A DNA stretch of 12,630 nt from an uncultured Gemella sp. Lineage in GTDB: Bacteria; Bacillota; Bacilli; Staphylococcales; Gemellaceae. Every line of letters begins with the position of its first letter. The stretch's first letter is position 1. Shown piece after piece: positions 6,043 to 12,630 of the stretch. The stretch spans positions 1 through 12,630 of the forward strand of contig CAKMQO010000021.1 of assembly GCA_927911695.1 (NCBI GenBank). The letters run 5' to 3'. Made by a program: the position numbers and the translations under genes. The notes beneath the pieces are model-generated. The model saw nothing but the letters and a program-made list of their open reading frames with translations, made no database searches and was not told the origin of the DNA.

Positions 6043-7336
6043 ATGAGATTATTTGATGGTATGACGGTAGAAAATGGTGAACTGAATATTTCAGGAGTTG
6101 GAGTAAGTGAGTTAAAAGCTCAATATGGTACACCACTTTATGTTTATGACGAAAATATGTTGGTGAACCAATGTAGAACTTTTATTAATAATTTTAAAAG
6201 TTCGAAGTTCAATACAGAAGTTCTTTACGCATCGAAAGCTTTTAGTTGTTTAGAGGTGTTAAGAATCGCGAGTAGAGAGGGCTTAGGTGTTGATGTGGTT
6301 TCACTTGGTGAGATTCATACAGCATATAAAGCTGGATATGATATGAAACGAGCTTATTTCCATGGAAATAATAAAACTCGTGAAGAATTACAATATGCTC
6401 TTGAAGTTGGAGTAGGTACTATCGTTATAGATAATGACTATGAATATGAAATGATTAATGAAATTGTAAGAGAGAGTGGAAATACTGTAGATGTTCTTCT
6501 AAGAATTAATACTGGTATCGATGCTCATACTCATGAATACATCAAAACAGCAAAAGATGATTCAAAATTTGGTTATTCAGTATATGATGAAACAATTTAT
6601 GATTTAATCGCAGATATTAATAATCAAAGTAATCTTAACTTCGTAGGATTCCACTCGCACATCGGATCACAAATTTTTGAGAAAACTTCATTTTTCGAAG
6701 CTGTAAAAGTGGTTATGGAATTTACGAAAAAAGTTCAAGAAAGATTAGGTTTAACTATAAGTGTTCTTAATCTAGGTGGAGGTTTCGGAGTTTATTATAC
6801 TGATGAAGATAAACCTTTTGAACTTGTAGAGTTTTTAAGAGAGTACATTGAAGTAGTTGAACGTGAAAATGATAATTTTGGCTTAGATCTAACTAAGGTA
6901 GTTATTGAACCTGGTAGAAGTTTAACATGTAATGCAGGTAGCACATTATACAGTGTTGGTGGAGTTAAGAAAACTTTTGCTGGTCGTGAATACGTGTTTG
7001 TTGATGGTGGTATGGCAGATAATCCTCGTTATGCATTATATAAAGCAAAATACGAGGCGATGTTAGCTAACAAGATGAATGAAGAAGCTGACACAACTTA
7101 TACAGTTGCTGGTAAATGCTGTGAGTCTGGAGACATGTTAGTAATGGATGCAAAATTACCTAAAGCTGAGCAAAGGTGATTTACTATTAGTATCATCAAC
7201 AGGAGCATATAACTATAGTATGAGTAGTAACTACAATAGACTACCGAAATTACCGGTAGTATTTGTAAAAGATGGAACTAGTCGCCTAGTAGTAAAAGGT
7301 GAGACTTTAGAAGATTTAATTAGACAAGATATTTAA
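6043..7336 (+). CDS. lysA: Diaminopimelate decarboxylase (one frameshift)
   Basis: Converts meso-diaminopimelate to L-lysine and CO2, the last step of the pathway; a cytosolic fold-type III PLP enzyme. Visible landmarks are the PLP lysine K65 in YASKAFSC, H194/H196 in FHSHIGSQ, the phosphate-binding GGGFG at 245-249, EPGRS at 289-293 and the active-site CCESGD at 349-354. After the shift comes STGAYNYSMSSNYNR, the usual C-terminal signature. The raw frame stops at TGA about 7177-7179, and the C-terminal 50 residues lie in the next frame, ending with TAA at 7334-7336. Removing one base near 7171-7175 (GAGCAAAGG) restores 430 aa, a normal length. I take ATG 6043 as start because AAGGAG at 6031-6036 fits it; an in-frame TTG at 6028 lies upstream of that site. 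First gene after the lysine riboswitch, consistent with direct lysine feedback. Confidence 0.95.
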
Positions 7337-7406
7337 TTCAAAAAATAACATAAAAAATATTATTAAAAATATACAAAAATAACATAGATACAAGGAGAAC
7401 AAGATT

Positions 7407-8298
7407 ATGACAATTTATACAGGAAGCGGAGTAGCAATAGTAACACCATTTTTCGAGGATGGAAGTGTGGATTATGAGACATTTGGAGAGTTAATCGAAT
7501 TCCAAATTAGTGAAGGAACAGACGCGATTATCGTAGCGGGAACTACAGGTGAAAGTTCAACAATGCCTGACGATGAGCAAGTAGCGGTTATTAAATTTGC
7601 AATTGATAGAGTAGCTGGACGTGTGCCAGTTATCGCAGGTAGTGGGGTTAACGATACAGCTCACTCAATTAGATTAAGCCAAGAAATTGAAAAATTAGGG
7701 CCTGATGCATTATTAGTAGTAACACCATATTACATCAAAACTAGCCAACAAGGTCTAATTGAACACTTTGAAGCAATCGCGAATAGTGTAGATTTACCAA
7801 TCGTACTTTATAATGTACCAGGAAGAACTGGACAAGTTATGGCGCCTGAGACTATTTTACACTTATCTCAACACAAAAACATCGTGGCATATAAAGATGC
7901 TGTAGGTGACATTGCTCATACTTTAGCAGTTAGAAACTTAGTAGGTGATAACATCGATATTTACTCAGGAAATGATGATATTAACGTACCGATTATTTTA
8001 GCAGGTGGTAAAGGGACAATCTCTGTTTTAGCTAACGTTTATCCAAAAGCTACGCATTTAATGTGTAAATATGCTTTAGAAAGACAAGCGGATAAAGCTT
8101 TCGCTCTTCAACTTAAATATTTAGACTTCATCCACATGTTATTCGCTGAGCCAAATCCAATGCCAGTTAAAAAAATGTGTAGAATTAATCGGAAAATCAG
8201 CTTGTCATTACCGTCTACCAATGACACATGTTGCTCCAACATTAGCGACAAGACTAGAGCAAGAAATTGCAAGACTTAATTCATTACAAGGAGAGTAA
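7407..8298 (+). CDS. dapA: 4-hydroxy-tetrahydrodipicolinate synthase (one frameshift)
   Basis: Condenses pyruvate with aspartate semialdehyde, the first committed step of lysine/DAP synthesis. The class I aldolase-like barrel is clear: GTTGES at residues 45-50, YNVPGRT at 135-141 and the Schiff-base lysine K163 in AYKDAVGD. At an A7 run (8169-8175) after NPMPVKK the raw frame slips into CRINRKIS and stops near 8279. One base out of frame it reads CVELIGKSACHYRLPMTHV and continues to LNSLQGE with TAA at 8296-8298. Removing one A gives 296 aa, the usual size. AAGGAG at 7391-7396 precedes the ATG. The corrected stop lies two bases before the dapB start, which places dapB's ribosome binding site inside dapA and shows tight operon coupling. 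The 70-bp gap from lysA is very AT-rich with no clear promoter or terminator. Confidence 0.95.
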
Positions 8299-8300
8299 AA

Positions 8301-9044
8301 ATGAGAGTTTTATTAAGTGGTTATAATGGAACTATGGGACAAGTTCTAAAAAACTATATACAAGATAGTACTGATTTAGAAATTGTTGCAGGTGTAGGTC
8401 GTGAATTATTAGAAGAGAAATTTCCAACTTATACTTCATATGAAAGTTTAGAAAAGATAGCTGACGTGATTATTGATTTTTCTCATCACGCTGGGACTGC
8501 TGAACTAGTGGAGTATGCTAAACGTACAGCAACGAAAGTCGTGATTGCGACAACTGGTCATACTACAGAAGAATTAGAATTAATTGATGAATTAGCAACA
8601 CAAGTAGGGGTAGTTTACGCTGGAAATTATAGCTTAGGAGTAAATGTCTTAGTAGAATTAGTAAAAAAAGCTAGTGAACTTTTACTAGGATATGATATTG
8701 AAGTTATTGAAAAACACCATAATAAAAAAGTAGACGCACCTAGTGGAACTGCTAAAATGTTAGTGGATGCGGTTAAAGACGTAGAAGATTACAATAGAGT
8801 CTATGGTCGTCACGGAGATATGAAACGCCAGGAAAAAGAGATTGGAATTCATGCAGTTCGTGGTGGAACTATTGTAGGTGAACATGAAGTGATTTTTGCT
8901 GGGGAAGATGAAGTAATTGAGATTAAACATACAGCTTTAAGTAAAAAGATGTTCGCAAAAGGATCTGTTACAGCTGCACAGTGGCTTAACAGTGTTGATG
9001 AACCTAGATTATATTCTATGAAAGATGTACTAGGTATAGAATAA
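8301..9044 (+). CDS. dapB: 4-hydroxy-tetrahydrodipicolinate reductase
   Basis: Reduces hydroxy-tetrahydrodipicolinate to tetrahydrodipicolinate with NAD(P)H. The protein is 247 aa, intact and of normal length. The Rossmann motif GYNGTMG is at residues 7-13 and TTGH at 84-87. The catalytic signature EKHHNKKVDAPSGTA starts at E137, with H139/H140, K143 and the SGT loop at 148-150. RGGT is at 187-190. AAGGAGA at 8288-8294, within the end of dapA, serves as the ribosome binding site. The last codons and the TAA overlap the first copy of a 20-bp tandem repeat that continues past the gene. Confidence 0.96.
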   Translation: MRVLLSGYNGTMGQVLKNYIQDSTDLEIVAGVGRELLEEKFPTYTSYESLEKIADVIIDFSHHAGTAELVEYAKRTATKVVIATTGHTTEELELIDELATQVGVVYAGNYSLGVNVLVELVKKASELLLGYDIEVIEKHHNKKVDAPSGTAKMLVDAVKDVEDYNRVYGRHGDMKRQEKEIGIHAVRGGTIVGEHEVIFAGEDEVIEIKHTALSKKMFAKGSVTAAQWLNSVDEPRLYSMKDVLGIE

Positions 9045-9107
9045 TAAAGTTAGGCAGAGAATAATAAAGTCAGTAGGAACAATAAGGTTAGTACAAGATA
9101 ACAAAGT
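9031..9107 (+). repeat. Short tandem repeats at the 3' end of dapB
   Basis: Two adjacent 20-bp copies match at 18 of 20 positions: TAGGTATAGAATAATAAAGT (9031-9050) and TAGGCAGAGAATAATAAAGT (9051-9070). Two more degenerate copies of 18-19 bp follow to 9107 (CAGTAGGAACAATAAGGT and TAGTACAAGATAACAAAGT). The dapB stop codon lies inside copy one. It looks like local slippage duplication. Confidence 0.6.
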
Positions 9108-9109
9108 TT

Positions 9110-9156
9110 GGAGCGACTCAAGTGATTTTGTGAAAATAATAATTTGAGTCGCCTCC
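9110..9156. other. Intergenic hairpin between dapB and dapD
   Basis: GGAGCGACTCAA at 9110-9121 pairs with TTGAGTCGcCTCC at 9144-9156, with one bulged C and one mismatch avoided by the bulge; the loop is 22 bases. No T-run follows on either strand, so it is not a standard terminator although it sits where one would be expected. Its stem is nearly the same as that of the terminator at 5237 and is related to the hairpins at 12326 and 12399. Confidence 0.6.
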
Positions 9157-9233
9157 ACTACGTTTATAAAAATATTAATAAGAATTGTGGTTGGGTATAC
9201 CACTTAAATAAAAAATACTATAATAAAGTTAGA

Positions 9234-9262
9234 TTGACATATGTAAAAATTAGATATAAAAT
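9234..9262 (+). promoter_or_regulatory. Sigma-A promoter of dapD
   Basis: TTGACA at 9234-9239, 17 bp, TAAAAT at 9257-9262 (an overlapping TATAAA at 9255-9260 gives 15 bp spacing). A further isolated TATAAT is at 9219-9224. The dapD half of the pathway can therefore be transcribed separately from the riboswitch-controlled lysA-dapA-dapB half. I saw no second lysine aptamer in 9045-9295. Confidence 0.65.
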
Positions 9263-9295
9263 AGAAAAAAATCATATAGATAGTAGGAGAAAGAA

Positions 9296-9997
9296 ATGAA
9301 ATCAACAGAAGAGATTATTAAATTTATAGCAACATCTAAAAAAGAAAACACCGGTAAAAGTTTACGTTAATTTTAAAGCTGAAGTAGAATTTCCAGAAAC
9401 ATTAGAAGTTTATGGTGAAGGAAATTCAAGAGTAATTTTTACGGATTTTGCTGATTGGGTGGAATTTTACGAAGCTAACAAAGCTCTTGTAGTAAATCAT
9501 CGCGTGGAAAATGATCGACGTAATAGTGGTGTACCTATGATCGATTTAACTCAGTTTAACGCTCGTATCGAACCAGGTTGTTCAATTCGTGAACATGTTA
9601 GTATCGGAGATAACGCGGTTATTATGATGGGTGCTGTTATTAACATTGGGGCAAAAATTGGGAAAAACACTATGATTGATATGAATGCTATTTAGGTGGA
9701 CGTGCTGAAGTTGGGGAAAATTCTCATGTTGGTGCTGGATCTGTATTATCAGGAGTTATCGAACCAGCTAATGCTACACCAGTACGTGTAGGTAACAACG
9801 TTCTTATCGGGGCTAATGCGGTAGTATTAGAAGGTGTACAAATCGGAGATAATGCCGTTGTCGCAGCTGGAAGTGTAGTAACAAAAGATGTAGCTAGTGG
9901 TGATGTTGTAGCGGGAGTACCGGCGCGAGTAATTAAAACACGTAGTGAAGTTGCAGAAGAAAAAGTAGATATTATTGCAGAATTAAGAAACTTATAA
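9296..9997 (+). CDS. dapD: Tetrahydrodipicolinate N-acetyltransferase (two compensating frameshifts)
   Basis: Acetylates tetrahydrodipicolinate with acetyl-CoA in the acetylase branch of DAP synthesis (the DapH type, called dapD in staphylococci). The middle and C-terminal parts show hexapeptide repeats of a left-handed beta-helix: [33 protein letters not shown], then [20 protein letters not shown] and [13 protein letters not shown]. From ATG 9296 (AGGAGA at 9284-9289) the frame reads [16 protein letters not shown] and then stops at about 9368. Deleting one base near 9340-9354 gives [11 protein letters not shown] and joins the next frame. That frame stops at TAG about 9692-9694; adding one T to the T3 run at 9691-9693 gives NAILGGRAEV. 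Together they give 233 aa, the normal length, ending at TAA 9995-9997. The true protein is probably intact. Confidence 0.92.
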
Positions 9998-10014
9998 TAA
10001 AGTGGGAAGAGAAG

Positions 10015-11172
10015 ATGAAAGTAATTACTGAAGAGAATTTAACATCATGGCGTAGACATCTGCACCAAAATCCAGAGTTATCTTTAGAAGAGTATAAAAC
10101 TAAAGAATATATTGCTAGTATCCTAAGAGAATATGGTATAGAATATCAAGAAGCTCTTGAGACAGGGTTAGTAGTGATTTTCAAAGCAAGTGTGGAAACT
10201 AAAGATACGATATTATTTAGAGCTGATATTGATGCACTTCCTATTTCAGAGGAAAATGATATTGATTTTAAATCAAAAAATGATGGTGTAATGCACGCAT
10301 GTGGTCATGATGGACACACGACTATGCTTTTAGGAAGTGTTATAGAAGCGGTGGATTATTATAAAAATAATGCTACGAAGGTAAATAGTATTTTTGTATT
10401 CCAACCTGCTGAAGAAACTTTCGGCGGTGGAAATTTATTAATTAATGATTTTGATTTTTCACCTTATAATATTTTAGCGAGTTATGCCCTACATATGAAT
10501 CCAGATTATCCTGAAGGTCATATTGTTTCTAAACCAAAAGAAATTATGGCTAGTGCTAATGAATATAGAATTTATATTAAAGGGCGTGCGGCGCATGTCG
10601 GTTTGAAAAATACTGGAATTGATGCTCTTAATGTAGCTACAATGTTTTTTCAGGAGATGTTAAAGCTTAATGCATTGCATACTAAAGCACGCAATACTAA
10701 CATTATTCATATCGGTAAAATGTACGGTGGGGATGCGATGAATGTCGTTGCTGAGAATGCATATCTGGAAGGAACGATTAGAACATACAGTATGGAAGAT
10801 CTAGCGACAATTAAAGCTGCGATTGAAAATACTCGTGTAGGACTTGAGCATCTTACTGGTGCAAATATTCGAGTTGATTTTGCTGAAGGATATCCAGCGG
10901 TAATTAATGATGAAGACCCTTATCAAGTAATTAGGGGAGTTATAGAAAAAGAAAATATCGACTATATTGAGTTAGAGGAAGCTTATCTATATGGGGAAGA
11001 TTTCTCATTCTTTAGTAGACTTTCTCCTATAAACTATAGCTTTTTAGGCTTAAGAAATGAAGAGAAAAACTATGTTTCAGGATTGCATACACCAACTTTC
11101 AACTTCGATGAAAAAATATTAAAAGTAGGGGTTCAATATTACCTGGGAATATTGAAATATTATAACGAGTAA
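10015..11172 (+). CDS. dapL: N-acetyldiaminopimelate deacetylase (M20 family)
   Basis: Removes the acetyl group from N-acetyl-LL-DAP; a cytosolic binuclear metal amidohydrolase of the M20D type. The 385-aa protein is intact. Landmarks are RRHLHQNPELSLEEYKT at the N-terminus, FRADIDALPI with D71, HACGHDGH at 94-101 (C96 and H98 as metal ligands), QPAEE with E133/E134, H160 in YALHMNP and H358 in SGLHTPTFNFDE. The central dimerisation/lid domain starts about residue 175. These motifs alone could fit other M20D aminoacylases. The gene sits directly after the acetyltransferase gene (17-bp gap) and the order matches staphylococcal dap operons, which makes the N-acetyl-DAP role much more likely. 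Its ribosome binding site (GGGAAGAG) is weaker than those of its neighbours, suggesting translation coupled to dapD. Confidence 0.9.
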   Translation: MKVITEENLTSWRRHLHQNPELSLEEYKTKEYIASILREYGIEYQEALETGLVVIFKASVETKDTILFRADIDALPISEENDIDFKSKNDGVMHACGHDGHTTMLLGSVIEAVDYYKNNATKVNSIFVFQPAEETFGGGNLLINDFDFSPYNILASYALHMNPDYPEGHIVSKPKEIMASANEYRIYIKGRAAHVGLKNTGIDALNVATMFFQEMLKLNALHTKARNTNIIHIGKMYGGDAMNVVAENAYLEGTIRTYSMEDLATIKAAIENTRVGLEHLTGANIRVDFAEGYPAVINDEDPYQVIRGVIEKENIDYIELEEAYLYGEDFSFFSRLSPINYSFLGLRNEEKNYVSGLHTPTFNFDEKILKVGVQYYLGILKYYNE

Positions 11173-11194
11173 TTTTTTTGATTTTTTAGTAAGA

Positions 11195-11228
11195 TAAACA
11201 GGTAGGGGAATAGAACTCTACCTGTTTA
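11195..11228. other. Hairpin between deacetylase and racemase genes
   Basis: TAAACAGGTAG at 11195-11205 pairs perfectly with CTACCTGTTTA at 11218-11228, and can extend inward by a G-U and a G-C pair. No T-run follows. It lies seven bases upstream of the AAAGGA ribosome binding site of the racemase gene. It may be an RNA processing or stability element rather than a terminator. Confidence 0.5.
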
Positions 11229-11245
11229 ATTAAGAAAGGATCTTT

Positions 11246-12319
11246 ATGGCAACAATTGAGTTAAATTATAATAATATAAGACAAAATGCTATTAATTTAA
11301 AAGGACAGGCACAGGATATAATAGCTGTAGTTAAAAATAATGCGTATAATTTAGATTTAAGAGAGTGTGTAAAATTATACTCAGAAGTAGGAATTAATTA
11401 TTTTGCTACGACAAAAGAAGAAGAGTGCAAGGTAATAAGGGAAATATTAGGAAAAGATGCTAATATCTTTCTTTTAAACCCCACTTATGACTTTGCATTA
11501 GCAAGAGAGTACAGTATTGAGATAAACATAGCGAGTCTTGAATATTTAAAAGAAAATCTTGAAAGATTGCAAGATTTAACATTACAGTTGGAATTCGCTG
11601 GTAGTATGAGACGTGCTGGAGCAAAAAATCTGGAAGAAGTACTTGAAATTATAGCTTTCTGTAAAGAAAATAATTTGAAATTGAAAGGATTTTGGTCTCA
11701 TTTTTCATTTGCAGATGAGTTTGATGGTTTTTATGAGAAAGAAAAAGAATTGGTTTTAAATGTTCTTGATAAAGCTTTAGAAAATTACGATTTCGAAGTA
11801 GTTCATCTACAAAATAGCGCCTCATTTTTACGAGACGGTATATTTGAAAAAACAACACATCAGAGATTAGGAATTATTCTTTATGGAGCTATGCCTTATG
11901 ATGTGAATGTAAACCCAGTGGCTTTAGAAAATCTAGTTATTAAGAATCCAATTACTGTTTATGGTGAAATAATTAATATAGTAAAATTAAATAAAGGTGA
12001 GTGCATAGGGTATTCTAATTCTTATATAGCTGATGTTGATAAAAAAGTAGGAATTGTTAATATTGGCTATGGTGATGGGATACTGAGAGATAGATTAAAA
12101 GGAAAAACTTGTATAATTAATGGAAAAGACAGAAGTATTTATTCGACTATGATGAGTCACTTAGTTGTTGAAATAGGTGAAGAAGAACAAATAGGTGATA
12201 GAGTTTATATTTATGATGATAAACAACAGCTTCACGATTACACTAAGTATTTCGGACCGAATTCTGTTCAACTTGCTGCATTGAATTATGATAGTTTAAC
12301 AGTGAAAAAGATATATTAA
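11246..12319 (+). CDS. alr: Alanine racemase-like fold-type III PLP enzyme
   Basis: Probably interconverts L- and D-alanine with PLP, supplying D-Ala for peptidoglycan. The 357-aa protein is intact. K30 in AVVKNNAY is the PLP lysine, MRRAG at 121-125 matches the MxRxG motif, SHFSFAD at 151-157 and HLQNSAS at 187-193 are barrel motifs, RLGIILYG is at 207-214, and the catalytic tyrosine Y275 lies in NIGYGDG. It departs from canonical enzymes in two places. The usual KANAYGHG is KNNAYNLD here. The usual GRxCMDQ segment is replaced by SIYSTMMSHLVVEI at about 297-310. This resembles the second, dap-linked racemase of staphylococci. AAAGGA at 11235-11240 precedes the ATG. With deacetylase gene upstream and no DapF in view, a role on another amino acid such as DAP cannot be excluded, but I have no direct evidence for it. 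Confidence 0.88.
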   Translation: MATIELNYNNIRQNAINLKGQAQDIIAVVKNNAYNLDLRECVKLYSEVGINYFATTKEEECKVIREILGKDANIFLLNPTYDFALAREYSIEINIASLEYLKENLERLQDLTLQLEFAGSMRRAGAKNLEEVLEIIAFCKENNLKLKGFWSHFSFADEFDGFYEKEKELVLNVLDKALENYDFEVVHLQNSASFLRDGIFEKTTHQRLGIILYGAMPYDVNVNPVALENLVIKNPITVYGEIINIVKLNKGECIGYSNSYIADVDKKVGIVNIGYGDGILRDRLKGKTCIINGKDRSIYSTMMSHLVVEIGEEEQIGDRVYIYDDKQQLHDYTKYFGPNSVQLAALNYDSLTVKKIY

Positions 12320-12325
12320 AAATAA

Positions 12326-12369
12326 GGGGGTGACTCAGAAATTAATTTTGTAGAGTCACTCCCATTTTA
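12326..12369 (+). terminator. Terminator after the racemase gene
   Basis: GGGGGTGACTC at 12326-12336 pairs with GAGTCACTCCC at 12353-12363 (11 bp with one G-U), loop of 16 bases, then ATTTTAT. It starts six bases after the stop codon. The T-run is short, but the GC-rich stem makes it the likely operon terminator. Confidence 0.7.
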
Positions 12370-12397
12370 TATTTGTAAATTTTAGGAATAATTAAAA

Positions 12398-12436
12398 GAA
12401 AGAAGTGATTCATAATAAATATGAGTCACTTCTTTT
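12398..12436. terminator. Second hairpin downstream of the racemase, possibly bidirectional terminator
   Basis: AAAGAAGTGATTCAT at 12399-12413 pairs with ATGAGTCACTTCTTT at 12421-12435 (15 bp, one G-U) around a seven-base loop. Flanking A- and T-rich arms could supply a U-tail in either direction. Its core is related to the hairpins at 5237, 9110 and 12326. Nothing further is evident in 12437-12480. Confidence 0.6.
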
Positions 12437-12480
12437 AAAAAAGGAAAAATTTTAAATGAATTTAAATTAACAAACATTAA

Positions 12481-12630
12481 TCTAAATATATTAGAGATAC
12501 TTATTTTTCTTGTTCTTCAGGTTTAACTGGATTCAAACGTATGCTTATGGGATCAGTTTCTGAAGGTATTGTTAGATACGCTAAATCTGACGTAATCGTA
12601 ATCAAACAAAGTTCTATTCCTCAAGATTTT
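12481..12630 (+). pseudogene. Universal stress protein (UspA family) remnant, 5' part missing
   Basis: After an in-frame TAA at 12478-12480, the plus-strand frame is open to the window edge. From about 12517 it reads SGLTGFKRMLMGSVSEGIVR and then YAKSDVIVIKQ. This matches the C-terminal ATP-binding segment of UspA proteins, where Gx2Gx9G(S/T) precedes the S-x-(R/H)-(A/G) helix and a final V-I-V-I strand. A complete protein would be about 140-150 aa, so some 110 N-terminal residues are absent, and no ribosome binding site precedes the internal ATG at 12541. It is therefore a truncated copy, or a join in the assembly. The stop codon lies beyond the window. The minus strand also has an open reading of about 30 codons across this stretch, which I consider a shadow. 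Confidence 0.5.

Noticed and set aside
7148..7336. A separate 62-codon gene after lysA
   Set aside because: Its sequence is the standard C-terminal end of DAP decarboxylase, displaced by one base.
11649..11858. Minus-strand open frame inside the racemase gene
   Set aside because: Opposite an intact conserved gene, with no recognisable motif.
12490..12630. Minus-strand open reading ending in PVKPEEQEK
   Set aside because: It is bounded by a TGA near the window edge and overlaps the plus-strand UspA match, which is much more recognisable.
1..12630. CRISPR array, insertion sequence, tRNA or rRNA
   Set aside because: No regularly spaced repeats, transposase motif, terminal inverted repeats or cloverleaf-like sequence were seen by eye; the only tandem repeat is the short one after dapB.

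Overview
The window looks like chromosomal DNA of a low-GC Firmicute. It is strongly AT-rich, has strong AGGAG ribosome binding sites and near-consensus sigma-A promoters, and carries an acetylase-type diaminopimelate (DAP)/lysine pathway under an L-box (lysine) riboswitch. The gene set (lysA, dapA, dapB, dapD/dapH-type acetyltransferase, M20 deacetylase, alanine racemase) resembles the Staphylococcaceae dap operon. A Gemella-like member of Bacillales is my best guess, but that is inference; no rRNA or other taxonomic marker is present.

Left part (1-2546): the 3' end of a YggS/YlmE-type PLP-binding protein, an intact YgjP/DUF45 zinc metallopeptidase with an HELTH motif, then trigger factor (tig) with its own consensus promoter and a clear intrinsic terminator. 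Middle part (2581-5277): an accessory-looking stretch with a GIY-YIG/DUF4357 protein, an AlkD-like HEAT-repeat DNA alkylation repair protein, and a protein with a HEPN-type RNSIAH motif. A further open stretch follows the HEPN gene and may be its displaced C-terminal half. The stretch ends in an intrinsic terminator shared with a convergent thioredoxin-like gene on the minus strand (5276-5600).

Right part (5760-12319): a sigma-A promoter, a lysine riboswitch and a terminator lead into lysA-dapA-dapB. After a gap with tandem repeats, a hairpin and a second promoter come dapD, the N-acetyl-DAP deacetylase gene and an alanine racemase-like gene. Together they cover the steps from aspartate semialdehyde to lysine, except the aminotransferase and DapF epimerase (and the upstream lysC/asd), none of which is in the window. 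The racemase could supply D-alanine for the same peptidoglycan precursor. Two related hairpins follow the racemase, and the window ends in a 5'-less remnant of a universal stress protein.

The most striking feature of the raw sequence is that many conserved genes are frameshifted: tig twice, the alkylation repair gene, the thioredoxin start, lysA, dapA, dapD twice, and probably the HEPN gene twice. Almost all need removal of exactly one base, mostly in an A-run. This points to systematic indel errors in the read or assembly rather than decay. I see no CRISPR array, insertion sequence, tRNA or rRNA. The only loci that look less than routine are the HEPN gene with its possible extension, the family of related intergenic hairpins, and the divergent racemase.
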